Origin: Streptomyces sp. NBC_01197
GTDB taxonomy: Bacteria > Actinomycetota > Actinomycetes > Streptomycetales > Streptomycetaceae
Length of the DNA stretch: 64,000 bases
Reading direction: 5' to 3'
Assembly (NCBI RefSeq): GCF_036010505.1
Contig: NZ_CP108569.1
Location: 5,819,001-5,883,000 of the forward strand
Below the pieces are notes generated by a model that was not told where the DNA came from, did no database searches, and saw only the letters and a program-made list of their open reading frames with translations. Shown in pieces: positions 27,700 through 36,567 of this stretch; positions within the stretch are counted from its first letter, which is position 1; the number at the start of each line of letters is the position of its first letter. The translations under genes and the position numbers were made by a program.

Positions 27700-29105
27700 T
27701 CTGGCAGGGCAAGCGCGTCACCGTCGCGGGCATGGGCGTCTCCGGGCTTCCGGCGGCGCGCGCCCTGCACGGCCTCGGCGCCGAGGTCACCGTCGTCAAC
27801 GAGGGCGCCGACGACCGCGCCCGCGCCCAGGCCGCCGAACTCACCGCGCTGGGCGTCACGGTGCGCCTCGGCGACGCGACGACCCTGCCGGACGGCACCG
27901 AACTGGTGGTCACCGCCCCCGGCTGGCGGCCGGACAAGCCGCTCTTCCTGGCGGCGGCCGAAGCGGGCGTGCCGGTCTGGGGCGACGTCGAACTCGCCTG
28001 GCGGCTGCGGCGTCCGGGCGCCGCCCCCTGGCTCGCGGTCACCGGCACCAACGGCAAGACCACGACCGTACGGATGCTCGCCTCGATCCTGCGTGCCGCC
28101 GGGCTGCGCACCGAGGCCGTCGGCAACATCGGCGTCTCGCTCCTGGACGCCGTCCTCGGCGACGAGGAGTACGACGTACTGGCCGTGGAGCTCTCCAGCT
28201 ACCAGCTGCACTGGGCGCCCAGCCTGCGCGTCCACTCGGCGGCCGTGCTCAACCTGGCCCCCGACCACCTCGACTGGCACGGCTCGATGGCGGCGTACGC
28301 GGCCGACAAGGGCCGGGTCTACGAGGGCAACACCGTCGCCTGCGTCTACAACGCCGCGGACCCCGCCACCGAGGAACTCGTCCGCGCCGCCGACGTGGAG
28401 GAGGGCTGCCGGGCCATCGGCTTCACCCTCGGCACGCCTGGCCCCTCGCAGCTCGGCGTGGTCGACGGGATCCTGGTCGACCGCGCCTTCGTGGCCGACC
28501 GCCAGAAGCAGGCCCAGGAGCTGGCCGAGGTCGGCGACGTCAACCCGCCGGCCCCGCACAACATCGCCAACGCCCTCGCGGCGGCGGCGCTGGCCCGCGC
28601 TTACGGAGTGGCGCCGGCCGCCGTACGCGACGGACTCCGCGCTTTCCGGCCGGATCCGCACCGCATCGAGAAGGTGGCCGACGTCGCGGGTGTCGCGTAC
28701 GTCGACGACTCCAAGGCCACCAACACCCATGCCACCGAGGCCTCCCTGGCCGCCTATGACCCGATCGTCTGGATCGCGGGCGGTCTCGCCAAGGGCGCGG
28801 TCTTCGACGACCTGGTCGGCGGGGCGGCGAAGCGGCTGCGGGGCGTCGTGCTGATCGGCGCCGAGCGGGCGCTCATCGCCGAAGCCCTGGCGCGACACGC
28901 CCCGGAAGTACCGGTGGTCGACCTCGACCGGACCGACACTGGGGCCATGTCGGCGGCGGTCCGGGAGGCGGCACGGCTCGCCCGGCCGGGCGACACGGTC
29001 CTGCTGGCTCCGGCCTGTGCCTCCATGGACATGTTCGCCAACTACAACAAGCGTGGTGAGGCATTCGCCGACGCTGTACGCGAGTTGGCCGCCGAGAGCG
29101 GCTAG
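27696..29105 (+). CDS. murD: UDP-MurNAc-L-alanine--D-glutamate ligase MurD
   Basis: MurD (469 residues) adds D-Glu to UDP-MurNAc-L-Ala. The N-terminal Rossmann-like domain begins [17 protein letters not shown], the ATP loop is [12 protein letters not shown] near residues 114-125, and [11 protein letters not shown] and [11 protein letters not shown] follow. The C-terminal domain has [13 protein letters not shown] and [18 protein letters not shown]. All are canonical. The GTG overlaps the mraY stop. There is no murC between murG and ftsQ further on, as is usual in Streptomyces, so the L-Ala ligase must be encoded elsewhere. Confidence 0.96.
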   Translation: MIWQGKRVTVAGMGVSGLPAARALHGLGAEVTVVNEGADDRARAQAAELTALGVTVRLGDATTLPDGTELVVTAPGWRPDKPLFLAAAEAGVPVWGDVELAWRLRRPGAAPWLAVTGTNGKTTTVRMLASILRAAGLRTEAVGNIGVSLLDAVLGDEEYDVLAVELSSYQLHWAPSLRVHSAAVLNLAPDHLDWHGSMAAYAADKGRVYEGNTVACVYNAADPATEELVRAADVEEGCRAIGFTLGTPGPSQLGVVDGILVDRAFVADRQKQAQELAEVGDVNPPAPHNIANALAAAALARAYGVAPAAVRDGLRAFRPDPHRIEKVADVAGVAYVDDSKATNTHATEASLAAYDPIVWIAGGLAKGAVFDDLVGGAAKRLRGVVLIGAERALIAEALARHAPEVPVVDLDRTDTGAMSAAVREAARLARPGDTVLLAPACASMDMFANYNKRGEAFADAVRELAAESG

Positions 29106-29181
29106 GAGCATGTCTCCTGGCCGGCCGTACGGCCCCGCGCCGGGACCCGGCAGCAGCCGGGCACGAGTGGAGGGGACAGGC

Positions 29182-30510
29182 ATGCCGGTCAACGACAGAG
29201 GCGGGCGTGGTGGTACGGGTACGGTGCGCCGCCCGGCCGCGGTCCGGCGCGGCTCCGCACCGCGCGGCGCGGGCGGCAGCCAGCTGCGCCGCACCTACGA
29301 GCAGGCGCGGAGCGCCCTGGACCGGCCTCTGACGGCCTACTACCTGCTGGCGGGGTCCGCGCTCCTGATCACGGTGCTGGGCCTGGTGATGGTCTACTCC
29401 GCCTCGATGATCAAGGCGCTGGAGATCTCCGAACCCGGCTCGTTCTTCTTCCGTAAACAGCTTCTCGCCGCGGTACTCGGCGGCGCTCTCGCGTTCATCG
29501 CGACCCGGATGCCCGTGAAGCTGCACCGGGCCTTCGCCTACCCGCTGCTCGCGGGCACCGTCTTCCTGATGGTCCTCGTCCAGGTGCCGGGGATAGGGCG
29601 TTCGGTCAACGGCAACCAGAACTGGATCTCGCTGGGCGGGCCCTTCATGCTCCAGCCGAGCGAGTTCGGCAAGCTCGCCCTGATCCTTTGGGGCGCCGAC
29701 CTGCTCGCCCGCAAGCAGGAGAAGAAGCTGCTCACGCAGTGGAAGCACATGCTCGTACCGCTCGTCCCGGTCGCCTTCATGCTGCTCGGGCTGATCATGC
29801 TCGGCGGCGACATGGGCACGGCGATCATCCTCACCGCGATCCTCTTCGGGCTGCTGTGGCTCGCGGGAGCGCCCACCCGGATGTTCGCGACGGTGCTCGG
29901 TATCGCGGCGTTCATGGCTTTCCTGCTGATCGAGACCAGCCCGAACCGGATGGGCAGGCTCGCCTGCATCGGCGCCACCGACCCGGGCCCGCAGGACCAG
30001 TGCTGGCAGGCGGTGCACGGAATCTACGCCCTGGCGTCCGGCGGCTGGTTCGGATCCGGACTGGGTGCGAGCGTGGAGAAATGGGGCCAACTCCCCGAGC
30101 CGCACACCGACTTCATCTTCGCCGTCACCGGGGAGGAACTGGGTCTTGCGGGGACTCTGTCGGTGCTCGGCCTCTTCGCGGCTCTAGGCTATGCGGGTAT
30201 CCGCGTGGCCGGACGCACGGAGGACCCCTTCGTGAGGTACGCAGCGGGAGGTGTGACCACCTGGATCACGGTCCAGTCCGTGATCAACATCGGTGCGGTG
30301 CTCGGTCTGCTGCCGATCGCCGGTGTCCCGCTCCCGCTGTTCTCCTACGGAGGCTCCGCCCTGCTGCCGACCATGTTCGCCGTCGGGCTGCTGATCGCCT
30401 TTGCGCGGTCGGACCCCGCAGCGAGAACGGCTCTGGCCTTGCGGAGGCCCGGGGTGAGATGGAAGTCGATGAGACGGCGCGCCAAGAAGCGTCCGTCCGG
30501 AGAGCGGTGA
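29182..30510 (+). CDS. ftsW: Septal peptidoglycan polymerase FtsW (SEDS family)
   Basis: FtsW (442 residues) is a ten-helix SEDS glycosyltransferase that works with FtsI at the septum. A basic, Gly-rich tail of about 48 residues precedes the first helix. SEDS markers are GLVMVYSAS, NWISLGGPFMLQPSEFGKLALI, LGGDMGTAIILT, a long external loop with a Cys pair (LACIGA ... DQCWQAV), EPHTDFIFAVTGEELG and PLPLFSYGGSALLPTM. The ATG at 29182 was chosen because GTGGAGGGG stands just upstream. An earlier ATG at 29110, directly behind the murD stop, would add 24 residues. Confidence 0.95.
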   Translation: MPVNDRGGRGGTGTVRRPAAVRRGSAPRGAGGSQLRRTYEQARSALDRPLTAYYLLAGSALLITVLGLVMVYSASMIKALEISEPGSFFFRKQLLAAVLGGALAFIATRMPVKLHRAFAYPLLAGTVFLMVLVQVPGIGRSVNGNQNWISLGGPFMLQPSEFGKLALILWGADLLARKQEKKLLTQWKHMLVPLVPVAFMLLGLIMLGGDMGTAIILTAILFGLLWLAGAPTRMFATVLGIAAFMAFLLIETSPNRMGRLACIGATDPGPQDQCWQAVHGIYALASGGWFGSGLGASVEKWGQLPEPHTDFIFAVTGEELGLAGTLSVLGLFAALGYAGIRVAGRTEDPFVRYAAGGVTTWITVQSVINIGAVLGLLPIAGVPLPLFSYGGSALLPTMFAVGLLIAFARSDPAARTALALRRPGVRWKSMRRRAKKRPSGER

Positions 30511-30516
30511 ATTTCG

Positions 30517-31611
30517 GTGCATGTCGTACTCGCCGGCGGGGGGACCGCCGGCCACATCGAGCCGGCGCTCGCCCTGGCGGATGCCCTGCGCAGGCAGGAC
30601 CCGGCCGTGGGCATCACGGCCCTCGGCACGGAGCGCGGACTCGAAACCCGCCTCGTTCCCGAACGAGGCTACGAGTTGGGGCTCATCCCCGCCGTACCGC
30701 TGCCCCGCAGACCCACCCCTGAGCTGATCACCGTCCCCGGACGGCTGCGCGGGACGATCAAGGCCGCCGAGCAGATCCTGGAGCGGACCAAGGCCGACTG
30801 CGTCGTCGGCTTCGGCGGCTACGTGGCGCTGCCCGGCTATCTCGCGGCCAAGCGGCTCGGGGTGCCGATCATCGTCCACGAGGCCAACGCCAGGCCGGGG
30901 CTCGCCAACAAGATCGGCTCCCGCTACGCGGCCGCCGTGGCCGTCTCCACCCCGGACAGCAAGCTCCGCGGCGCCCGCTACATCGGCATCCCGCTGCGCC
31001 GTACCATCGCCGTCCTCGACCGGGCCAGGGTCCGCCCCGAGGCGCGTGCCGCCTTCGGGCTCGACCCCAACCTGCCGACGCTGCTGGTCTCCGGCGGCTC
31101 ACAGGGGGCACGCCGCCTCAACGAGGTGGTCCAGCAGGTTGCCCCGGTGCTGCAGCGCTCCGGGATCCAGATCCTGCACGTGGTCGGCCCGAAGAACGAA
31201 CTGCCGCGTGTCGACAACATGCCCGGAATGCCGCCCTACCTCCCGGTACCGTACGTGGACCGGATGGACCTCGCGTACGCCGCGGCCGACATGATGCTCT
31301 GCCGCGCGGGCGCGATGACCGTGGCCGAACTCTCCGCAGTCGGGCTGCCCGCCGCCTATGTGCCGTTGCCGATCGGGAACGGCGAACAGCGGCTCAACGC
31401 CCAGCCGGTGGTCAACGCGGGCGGCGGCCTGCTGGTGGACGACGCCCAGCTGACCCCCGAGTGGGTGCAGGGCAACGTCCTGCCGGTTCTCGCCGATCCG
31501 CACCGGCTGTTCGAGATGTCCCGCGCCGCCGCCGAGTTCGGCCGCCGGGACGCCGACGACCTGCTCGTCGGCATGGTGTACGAGGCGATTGCGGCGCGCC
31601 ACCAGGCGTGA
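30517..31611 (+). CDS. murG: Lipid II synthase MurG
   Basis: MurG (364 residues) transfers GlcNAc from UDP-GlcNAc to lipid I on the inner face of the membrane. The N-terminal GGGTAGHIEPALALADAL glycine loop, VVGFGGYVALPG, IIVHEANARPGLANK and ISGGSQG-type loop (VSGGSQGARRLNEVV) are present. The UDP-GlcNAc pocket (ADMMLCRAGAMTVAELSAVGLPAAYVPLP) is also intact. The GTG follows ftsW by 6 bases. A purine-rich ribosome binding site (GGAGAGCGG) overlaps the end of ftsW. Confidence 0.96.
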   Translation: MHVVLAGGGTAGHIEPALALADALRRQDPAVGITALGTERGLETRLVPERGYELGLIPAVPLPRRPTPELITVPGRLRGTIKAAEQILERTKADCVVGFGGYVALPGYLAAKRLGVPIIVHEANARPGLANKIGSRYAAAVAVSTPDSKLRGARYIGIPLRRTIAVLDRARVRPEARAAFGLDPNLPTLLVSGGSQGARRLNEVVQQVAPVLQRSGIQILHVVGPKNELPRVDNMPGMPPYLPVPYVDRMDLAYAAADMMLCRAGAMTVAELSAVGLPAAYVPLPIGNGEQRLNAQPVVNAGGGLLVDDAQLTPEWVQGNVLPVLADPHRLFEMSRAAAEFGRRDADDLLVGMVYEAIAARHQA

Positions 31612-31628
31612 CGCGCGAAGGAGCGAGC

Positions 31629-32435
31629 GTGGCCGGACCGACGACCGCACAGCGCGGTGAGCGCAATCCAGCGGCGGAGTCCGGCCGCGGCCGCTCCGGA
31701 GAGCAGGGGAAGCTCCCCGGCCGTCTCCGGCCGCGCGGCAGACGGCTGGTGATCCTGGTGCTTGCCGTCGTGCTGCTTCTGCTGGGCGGCGGCATTTGGG
31801 CGCTCTACGGCTCTTCCTGGCTGCGGGTGGAGCATATTCGGACCACGGGGATGCGGGTTCTGACCAGGGACCAGGTGGAGTCGGCCGCGGCCGTTCCGAT
31901 CGGCGATCCGTTGATTTCCGTCGATACGGATGCGATGGAGAACCGGCTCCGGAAGAAATTGCCCCGAATCGACTCGGTGGTTGTCACCCGTTCATGGCCG
32001 CACGGCATCAGCTTGAAAGTGACCGAGCGAAAGCCGGTACTGCTCATGAAGTCGGGCGGTAACTTCACCGAAGTGGACGCGAAGGGCGTGCGTTTCGCCA
32101 CAGTGGAAAGCGCCCCTGGCGGAGCCCCGGTCCTCGAATTGACGGCCGGTCAGTCACCGAGCCTCCGTCGCTTCGGCGCGGACCGGCTGCGGGTCGAGGC
32201 GGTCCGGGTGGCCGGTGAACTTCCGTCCGCTGTCGCCCGGGAAACCCTTTTCGTCCGGGTCAGTTCATATGACTCCATCTCGCTGGAGCTGACCGGGCAC
32301 CGCTCGGTCGCCTGGGGGAGCAGCGAGTTCGGCCCGGCTAAGGCGCGCGCGCTCACGGCGCTCATGAAAGCGGCGCCCAAGGCGGCGCACTTCGATGTGA
32401 GCGCCCCCACCGCCCCGGCGGCGTCAGGGAGTTGA
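31629..32435 (+). CDS. ftsQ: Divisome protein FtsQ
   Basis: FtsQ (268 residues) is a bitopic membrane protein that links early and late divisome proteins. A Gly/Arg-rich cytoplasmic tail of about 38 residues precedes one helix at 40-60 (RLVILVLAVVLLLLGGGIWAL). The POTRA domain follows (SSWLRVEHIRTTGMRVLTRDQVESAA) and then the FtsQ/DivIB beta domain, which includes RSWPHGISLKVTERKPVLLM. GAAGGAG five bases before the GTG at 31629 supports this start. A GTG at 31608 that overlaps the murG stop would add seven residues. No ftsA lies between ftsQ and ftsZ. Confidence 0.93.
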   Translation: MAGPTTAQRGERNPAAESGRGRSGEQGKLPGRLRPRGRRLVILVLAVVLLLLGGGIWALYGSSWLRVEHIRTTGMRVLTRDQVESAAAVPIGDPLISVDTDAMENRLRKKLPRIDSVVVTRSWPHGISLKVTERKPVLLMKSGGNFTEVDAKGVRFATVESAPGGAPVLELTAGQSPSLRRFGADRLRVEAVRVAGELPSAVARETLFVRVSSYDSISLELTGHRSVAWGSSEFGPAKARALTALMKAAPKAAHFDVSAPTAPAASGS

Positions 32436-32463
32436 CGCACGTCCTTGCTGGCCAGCACCCTGG

Positions 32464-32615
32464 TTGGTCAGCGCAACGGCTGATCACATAGGGTGAAAAG
32501 AAAAACGGGAGGTTCGGCGTGTTCATTGAACGTGCGCCACTTGTCGACTTAGTGTCCTGTTCGGAGAGTCCAAGGAGCAGACACACTGGTAACCCTCAAC
32601 TTCACAGTTAGGGTT
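32464..32615 (+). promoter_or_regulatory. ftsZ promoter and operator region
   Basis: Three promoter-like pairs are visible: TTGGTC/TAGGGT (32464-32469, 32489-32494, spacer 19), TTGAAC/TAGTGT (32526-32531, 32550-32555, spacer 18) and a third -10 TAGGGT at 32609-32614. S. coelicolor ftsZ is known to have three promoters, one of them developmental. GACAC cores, as bound by WhiA, are at 32580-32584 and 32679-32683 and, inverted, at 32552-32556, where one overlaps a -10. A near-perfect inverted repeat (AACCCT-AACT, then AGTT-AGGGTT) covers 32591-32615. Confidence 0.55.
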
Positions 32616-32709
32616 CGGGTCGGCGTTCGGACCGTCCCATCGGCATCCGTCGTCGCGACGCGGCAAGCGCGCAGCGACGACACGTAACTCGAGGCGAGAG
32701 GCCTTCGAC

Positions 32710-33918
32710 GTGGCAGCACCGCAGAACTACCTCGCAGTCATCAAGGTCATCGGTGTCGGCGGCGGTGGTGTCAATGCCATCAACCGAATGATCGAGGTCG
32801 GCCTCAAGGGCGTCGAGTTCATCGCGATCAACACCGACGCACAGGCCCTGTTGATGAGCGACGCCGACGTCAAGCTCGACGTCGGCCGTGAACTGACCCG
32901 CGGCCTCGGCGCCGGGGCCAACCCGGCAGTCGGGCGCAAGGCGGCAGAGGACCACCGTGAGGAGATCGAGGAGGTCCTCAAGGGGGCCGACATGGTCTTC
33001 GTCACCGCGGGCGAAGGCGGCGGCACCGGCACCGGCGGCGCACCCGTCGTCGCCAACATCGCCCGTTCGCTGGGCGCACTCACCATCGGCGTGGTCACCC
33101 GCCCTTTCACCTTCGAGGGCCGGCGCCGCGCCAATCAGGCGGAGGACGGCATCGCCGAACTCCGCGAAGAGGTCGACACCCTCATCGTCATCCCCAACGA
33201 CCGCCTGCTGTCCATCTCGGACCGCCAGGTCAGCGTCCTCGACGCGTTCAAGTCCGCGGACCAGGTCCTGCTGTCGGGTGTCCAGGGCATCACCGACCTG
33301 ATCACCACGCCGGGCCTGATCAACCTCGACTTCGCGGACGTCAAGTCCGTGATGTCCGAGGCCGGATCGGCGCTCATGGGGATCGGCTCGGCCCGCGGCG
33401 ACGACCGCGCGGTGGCCGCGGCCGAGATGGCGATCTCCTCGCCACTGCTCGAAGCGTCCATCGACGGCGCGCGCGGAGTGCTGCTCTCGATCTCCGGCGG
33501 TTCGGACCTCGGTCTCTTCGAGATCAACGAGGCCGCACAGCTGGTCAGCGAGGCCGCCCACCCCGAGGCCAACATCATCTTCGGCGCCGTCATCGATGAC
33601 GCGCTCGGTGACGAGGTACGCGTGACGGTCATCGCGGCGGGCTTCGACGGCGGACAGCCGCCCACCCGCCGGGAGAGCGCCAGCGGTTCCGGCTCCGCCA
33701 AGCGCGAGGAGCCCATTCCGGTACGGGCCACCGAGGCACCCCGTTCGCTCGGCGGTCTCGGTGCGGTCACCCAGCGCGAGGAGACGCCGGTACCGGCCGA
33801 GACGGAGCGTGTGAACGAGGCCCCGGCAGCACCGGTCGCCTCGCCGCAGGTCCCGCCGGCCCGTCCGTACCAGGACAGCCAGGCCGAAGAGCTGGACGTA
33901 CCGGACTTCTTGAAGTGA
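32710..33918 (+). CDS. ftsZ: Tubulin-like division GTPase FtsZ
   Basis: FtsZ (402 residues) polymerises with GTP into the cytokinetic ring. In streptomycetes it also makes the sporulation ladders. The GTP loop [14 protein letters not shown] is near residues 101-114, the N-terminal [17 protein letters not shown] near 9-25, and the synergy (T7) loop [11 protein letters not shown] near 202-212. A Glu/Pro-rich linker (residues about 320-385) leads to the conserved C-terminal peptide LDVPDFLK, which in actinobacteria contacts SepF. GTG start with GAGGCGAGAGG upstream. Its stop overlaps the next gene. Confidence 0.98.
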   Translation: MAAPQNYLAVIKVIGVGGGGVNAINRMIEVGLKGVEFIAINTDAQALLMSDADVKLDVGRELTRGLGAGANPAVGRKAAEDHREEIEEVLKGADMVFVTAGEGGGTGTGGAPVVANIARSLGALTIGVVTRPFTFEGRRRANQAEDGIAELREEVDTLIVIPNDRLLSISDRQVSVLDAFKSADQVLLSGVQGITDLITTPGLINLDFADVKSVMSEAGSALMGIGSARGDDRAVAAAEMAISSPLLEASIDGARGVLLSISGGSDLGLFEINEAAQLVSEAAHPEANIIFGAVIDDALGDEVRVTVIAAGFDGGQPPTRRESASGSGSAKREEPIPVRATEAPRSLGGLGAVTQREETPVPAETERVNEAPAAPVASPQVPPARPYQDSQAEELDVPDFLK

Positions 33919-34679
33919 TGCGGCGTCCCATAACCGCGTACGACATCGCGATGTCCACGAACGGCGCGCACTTCGCTTTCACCGACAGGTGGGGCGGGGT
34001 GAGCGCCGTTCCGTACGAGGAGCTCAATCTCGGCGGGGCGGTCGGCGACGATCCGGCCGCAGTCGTGACGAACCGTGAACTCGCGGCGCGCTCGCTGGGC
34101 ATCGACCCGGCGCAGGTCGTCTGGATGAACCAGGTGCACGGGCGCGAGGTCGCCGTGGTCGACGGCCCCTGGGCGGCGAAACTCGGGGACGGTGCGGAAA
34201 TCCCCGCCATCGACGCCGTCGTGACAACCCGCCGGGGGGTGCCGCTGGCGGTGCTCACCGCCGACTGCGTCCCCGTACTGCTCGCCGACCCGGTCGCAGG
34301 GGTGGTGGCCGCGGCTCACGCGGGCCGTCCCGGGCTGGTCGCCGGGGTGGTCCCCGCCGCGGTCGGTGCGATGGTCTCGCTCGGCGCCGACCCCGCACGG
34401 ATCACGGCCCGCACCGGCCCCGCTGTCTGCGGCCGCTGCTACGAAGTGCCCGCCGGTATGCGGGCCGAGGTCGCAAGGACCGTTCCCGAAGCCTGGTCGG
34501 AGACGAGCTGGTCCACACCGGCGGTCGATGTCACCGCCGGGGTGCTCGCTCAGCTGTCGGCGCTCGGCGTCGTGGACCGGCAGCACTCGCCGGTCTGCAC
34601 CCTCGAATCGGCCGACCACTTCTCCTACCGTCGCGACCGCACCACTGGGCGGCTCGCCGGATATGTCTGGCTGGACTGA
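33918..34679 (+). CDS. pgeF: YfiH/PgeF-family peptidoglycan editing or laccase-like protein
   Basis: This 253-residue protein belongs to the DUF152/YfiH (YlmD) family, once called a copper polyphenol oxidase. The E. coli member removes L-Ser wrongly placed on UDP-MurNAc. Family metal-site segments are present: VHGREVAVVDG, LTADCVPVLLADPVAGVVAAAHAGRPGLVAGV with the Cys and His, and GPAVCGRCYEVP. Its constant position behind ftsZ fits a role in precursor quality control. The ATG at 33918 overlaps the ftsZ TGA. A GTG at 33915 and an internal ATG at 33951 are alternatives. Confidence 0.9.
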   Translation: MRRPITAYDIAMSTNGAHFAFTDRWGGVSAVPYEELNLGGAVGDDPAAVVTNRELAARSLGIDPAQVVWMNQVHGREVAVVDGPWAAKLGDGAEIPAIDAVVTTRRGVPLAVLTADCVPVLLADPVAGVVAAAHAGRPGLVAGVVPAAVGAMVSLGADPARITARTGPAVCGRCYEVPAGMRAEVARTVPEAWSETSWSTPAVDVTAGVLAQLSALGVVDRQHSPVCTLESADHFSYRRDRTTGRLAGYVWLD

Positions 34680-34685
34680 TACGGC

Positions 34686-35405
34686 ATGACGGATCGTAAG
34701 CGCGAACTCGCCGCGAACCTGGCCCGCGTGGAGGAACGTATCGCTTCCGCGTGCGCGTCCGCCGGGCGTAAGCGGGAGGAGGTGACCCTGATCGTGGTCA
34801 CCAAGACGTATCCCGCGAGCGATGTGCGACTTCTCTCGGAACTCGGCGTACGGCAGGTCGCGGAGAACCGCGACCAGGACGCTGCACCCAAGGCCACCGA
34901 GTGTGCGGATCTGCCGCTTTCCTGGCACTTTGTCGGTCAACTTCAGACGAACAAGGTCCGTTCCGTGGCGAGTTATGCCGATGTAGTGCAGTCAGTGGAC
35001 CGGGCCAGACTTGTTACCTCTCTCTCAACCGCCGCCGTCCGCACGGACCGTGAACTGGGCTGCCTGGTCCAGGTCGCGCTCGACGCGGAGGCCGGCGGGC
35101 GGGGCGAGCGCGGCGGCGTCGCGCCCGACGGCGTCGGGGAGTTGGCCGACTCGGTGGCTGCCGCACCAGGACTGCGGCTCGACGGGCTGATGACCGTCGC
35201 ACCGCTTGCCGGACCCTATGCGGGACGGCAACAGGCGGCGTTCGAGCGGCTGATGGAAATCTCATCCCGCCTGCGCACGACTCATCCTGCTGCCAACATG
35301 GTGTCAGCAGGGATGAGTGGGGACCTCGAAGAGGCGGTGAAGGCCGGTGCGACACATGTCCGCGTCGGCACTGCGGTACTCGGCGTCCGTCCCCCGCTCG
35401 GGTAA
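34686..35405 (+). CDS. YggS/YlmE-family PLP homeostasis protein
   Basis: This 239-residue pyridoxal-phosphate protein of the YggS (PLPBP) family buffers PLP and balances amino-acid and keto-acid pools. It has no known catalytic reaction. The PLP lysine lies in [13 protein letters not shown] near residue 37, with GEN-like [20 protein letters not shown], and the phosphate loop [27 protein letters not shown] at the C-terminus. The typical GENR motif is AENR here. It is six bases after pgeF and is translated in the same division-linked operon, between ftsZ and sepF. Confidence 0.92.
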   Translation: MTDRKRELAANLARVEERIASACASAGRKREEVTLIVVTKTYPASDVRLLSELGVRQVAENRDQDAAPKATECADLPLSWHFVGQLQTNKVRSVASYADVVQSVDRARLVTSLSTAAVRTDRELGCLVQVALDAEAGGRGERGGVAPDGVGELADSVAAAPGLRLDGLMTVAPLAGPYAGRQQAAFERLMEISSRLRTTHPAANMVSAGMSGDLEEAVKAGATHVRVGTAVLGVRPPLG

Positions 35406-35545
35406 CGTCGCGAAGCAAGTCGGACCACAGCAGAAAATATGGTCATTCCCGCCGATCGGCGGGCAGACCCAGTGGATCGCGGGCACTTGGTGACGCTGCG
35501 AAATTGGCACAAGGGCGATCCACCACAGAGCGGAGGACTCAGAGC

Positions 35546-36160
35546 ATGGCCGGCGCGATGCGCAAGATGGCGGTCTACCTCGGCCTCGTGGAGGACGATG
35601 GGTACGACGGCCCGGGGTTCGACCCCGACGACGAGTTCGAACCCGAGCCTGAGCCCGAGAGGGACCGACGGCGACACCAACCTCCGCATCATTCGCACCA
35701 GTCCCAGCAGGACGAACCGGTGCGAATGGTGCAACCGCCCGCCCAGCGCGAGCCAGTTGCGCTACCGGCGGAAAGCGGACGACCCGCCCGAATCGCCCCC
35801 GTGGCGTCCATCACACCTGAACGCCCGAGTATGGAGAAGAACGCCCCGGTGATCATGCCCAAGGTTGTGTCCGAGCGGGAGCCCTACCGCATCACCACGC
35901 TGCACCCCCGGACCTACAACGAGGCCCGTACCATCGGGGAACACTTCCGTGAGGGCACTCCGGTGATCATGAATCTGACCGAGATGGATGACACGGACGC
36001 GAAGCGACTTGTCGACTTTGCCGCAGGACTTGTCTTCGGTCTGCATGGCAGCATTGAGCGGGTGACGCAGAAGGTGTTCCTGTTGTCGCCTGCTAACGTC
36101 GATGTCACGGCGGAGGACAAGGCCCGTATCGCAGAGGGCGGTTTCTTCAACCAGAGCTGA
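35546..36160 (+). CDS. sepF: Cell division protein SepF
   Basis: SepF (204 residues) tethers FtsZ to the membrane in Gram-positive bacteria that lack FtsA, and none is encoded in this cluster. It has the N-terminal amphipathic membrane-binding helix ([16 protein letters not shown]), an acidic, disordered linker with many Glu, Pro, His and Gln residues (residues 15-110), and the C-terminal SepF core ([53 protein letters not shown], described by its key GxPVIxxLT and FxxGLxFGL pattern). GGAGG is nine bases upstream of the ATG. The gene has a 140-base leader of its own. Confidence 0.95.
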   Translation: MAGAMRKMAVYLGLVEDDGYDGPGFDPDDEFEPEPEPERDRRRHQPPHHSHQSQQDEPVRMVQPPAQREPVALPAESGRPARIAPVASITPERPSMEKNAPVIMPKVVSEREPYRITTLHPRTYNEARTIGEHFREGTPVIMNLTEMDDTDAKRLVDFAAGLVFGLHGSIERVTQKVFLLSPANVDVTAEDKARIAEGGFFNQS

Positions 36161-36233
36161 GAACGAGACACCGGGTACAACCCCGGCCGGGAGGCCGGAA
36201 GAACGAGAACGTCAGGGGAGAGGGAAGCGTTAG

Positions 36234-36518
36234 ATGGGCATCGCATTGGATGTGGTCTACATCGCGCTGATGTGTTTCCTCATCGTGTTGATCTTCCGGC
36301 TTGTCATGGACTACGTCTTCCAGTTCGCCCGTTCATGGCAACCCGGCAAGGTGATGGTGGTCGTTCTGGAGGCCACTTACACTGTTACCGATCCACCGCT
36401 CAAGCTTCTGCGGCGGTTCATTCCGCCGCTGCGTCTCGGGGGCGTGGCACTCGACCTGTCCTTCTTCGTTCTGATGATCATCGTCTACATCCTGATCAGC
36501 ATTGTGAGCAAGGTGTGA
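36234..36518 (+). CDS. YggT-family membrane protein
   Basis: This 94-residue membrane protein of the YggT/YlmG family has two or three hydrophobic stretches: [23 protein letters not shown] (residues 6-28), a weak middle helix, and [19 protein letters not shown] (70-90). [22 protein letters not shown] is the conserved family loop. YlmG relatives lie between sepF and divIVA in most Gram-positive bacteria and influence division-site morphology, but the mechanism is unknown. The 73-base gap from sepF contains a GGGGAGAGGGAAG box. Confidence 0.93.
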   Translation: MGIALDVVYIALMCFLIVLIFRLVMDYVFQFARSWQPGKVMVVVLEATYTVTDPPLKLLRRFIPPLRLGGVALDLSFFVLMIIVYILISIVSKV

Positions 36519-36567
36519 ACGATTCGGTCCTGCCGACTGCCGACGACTACGTAGAGGTGAAGAAGAG

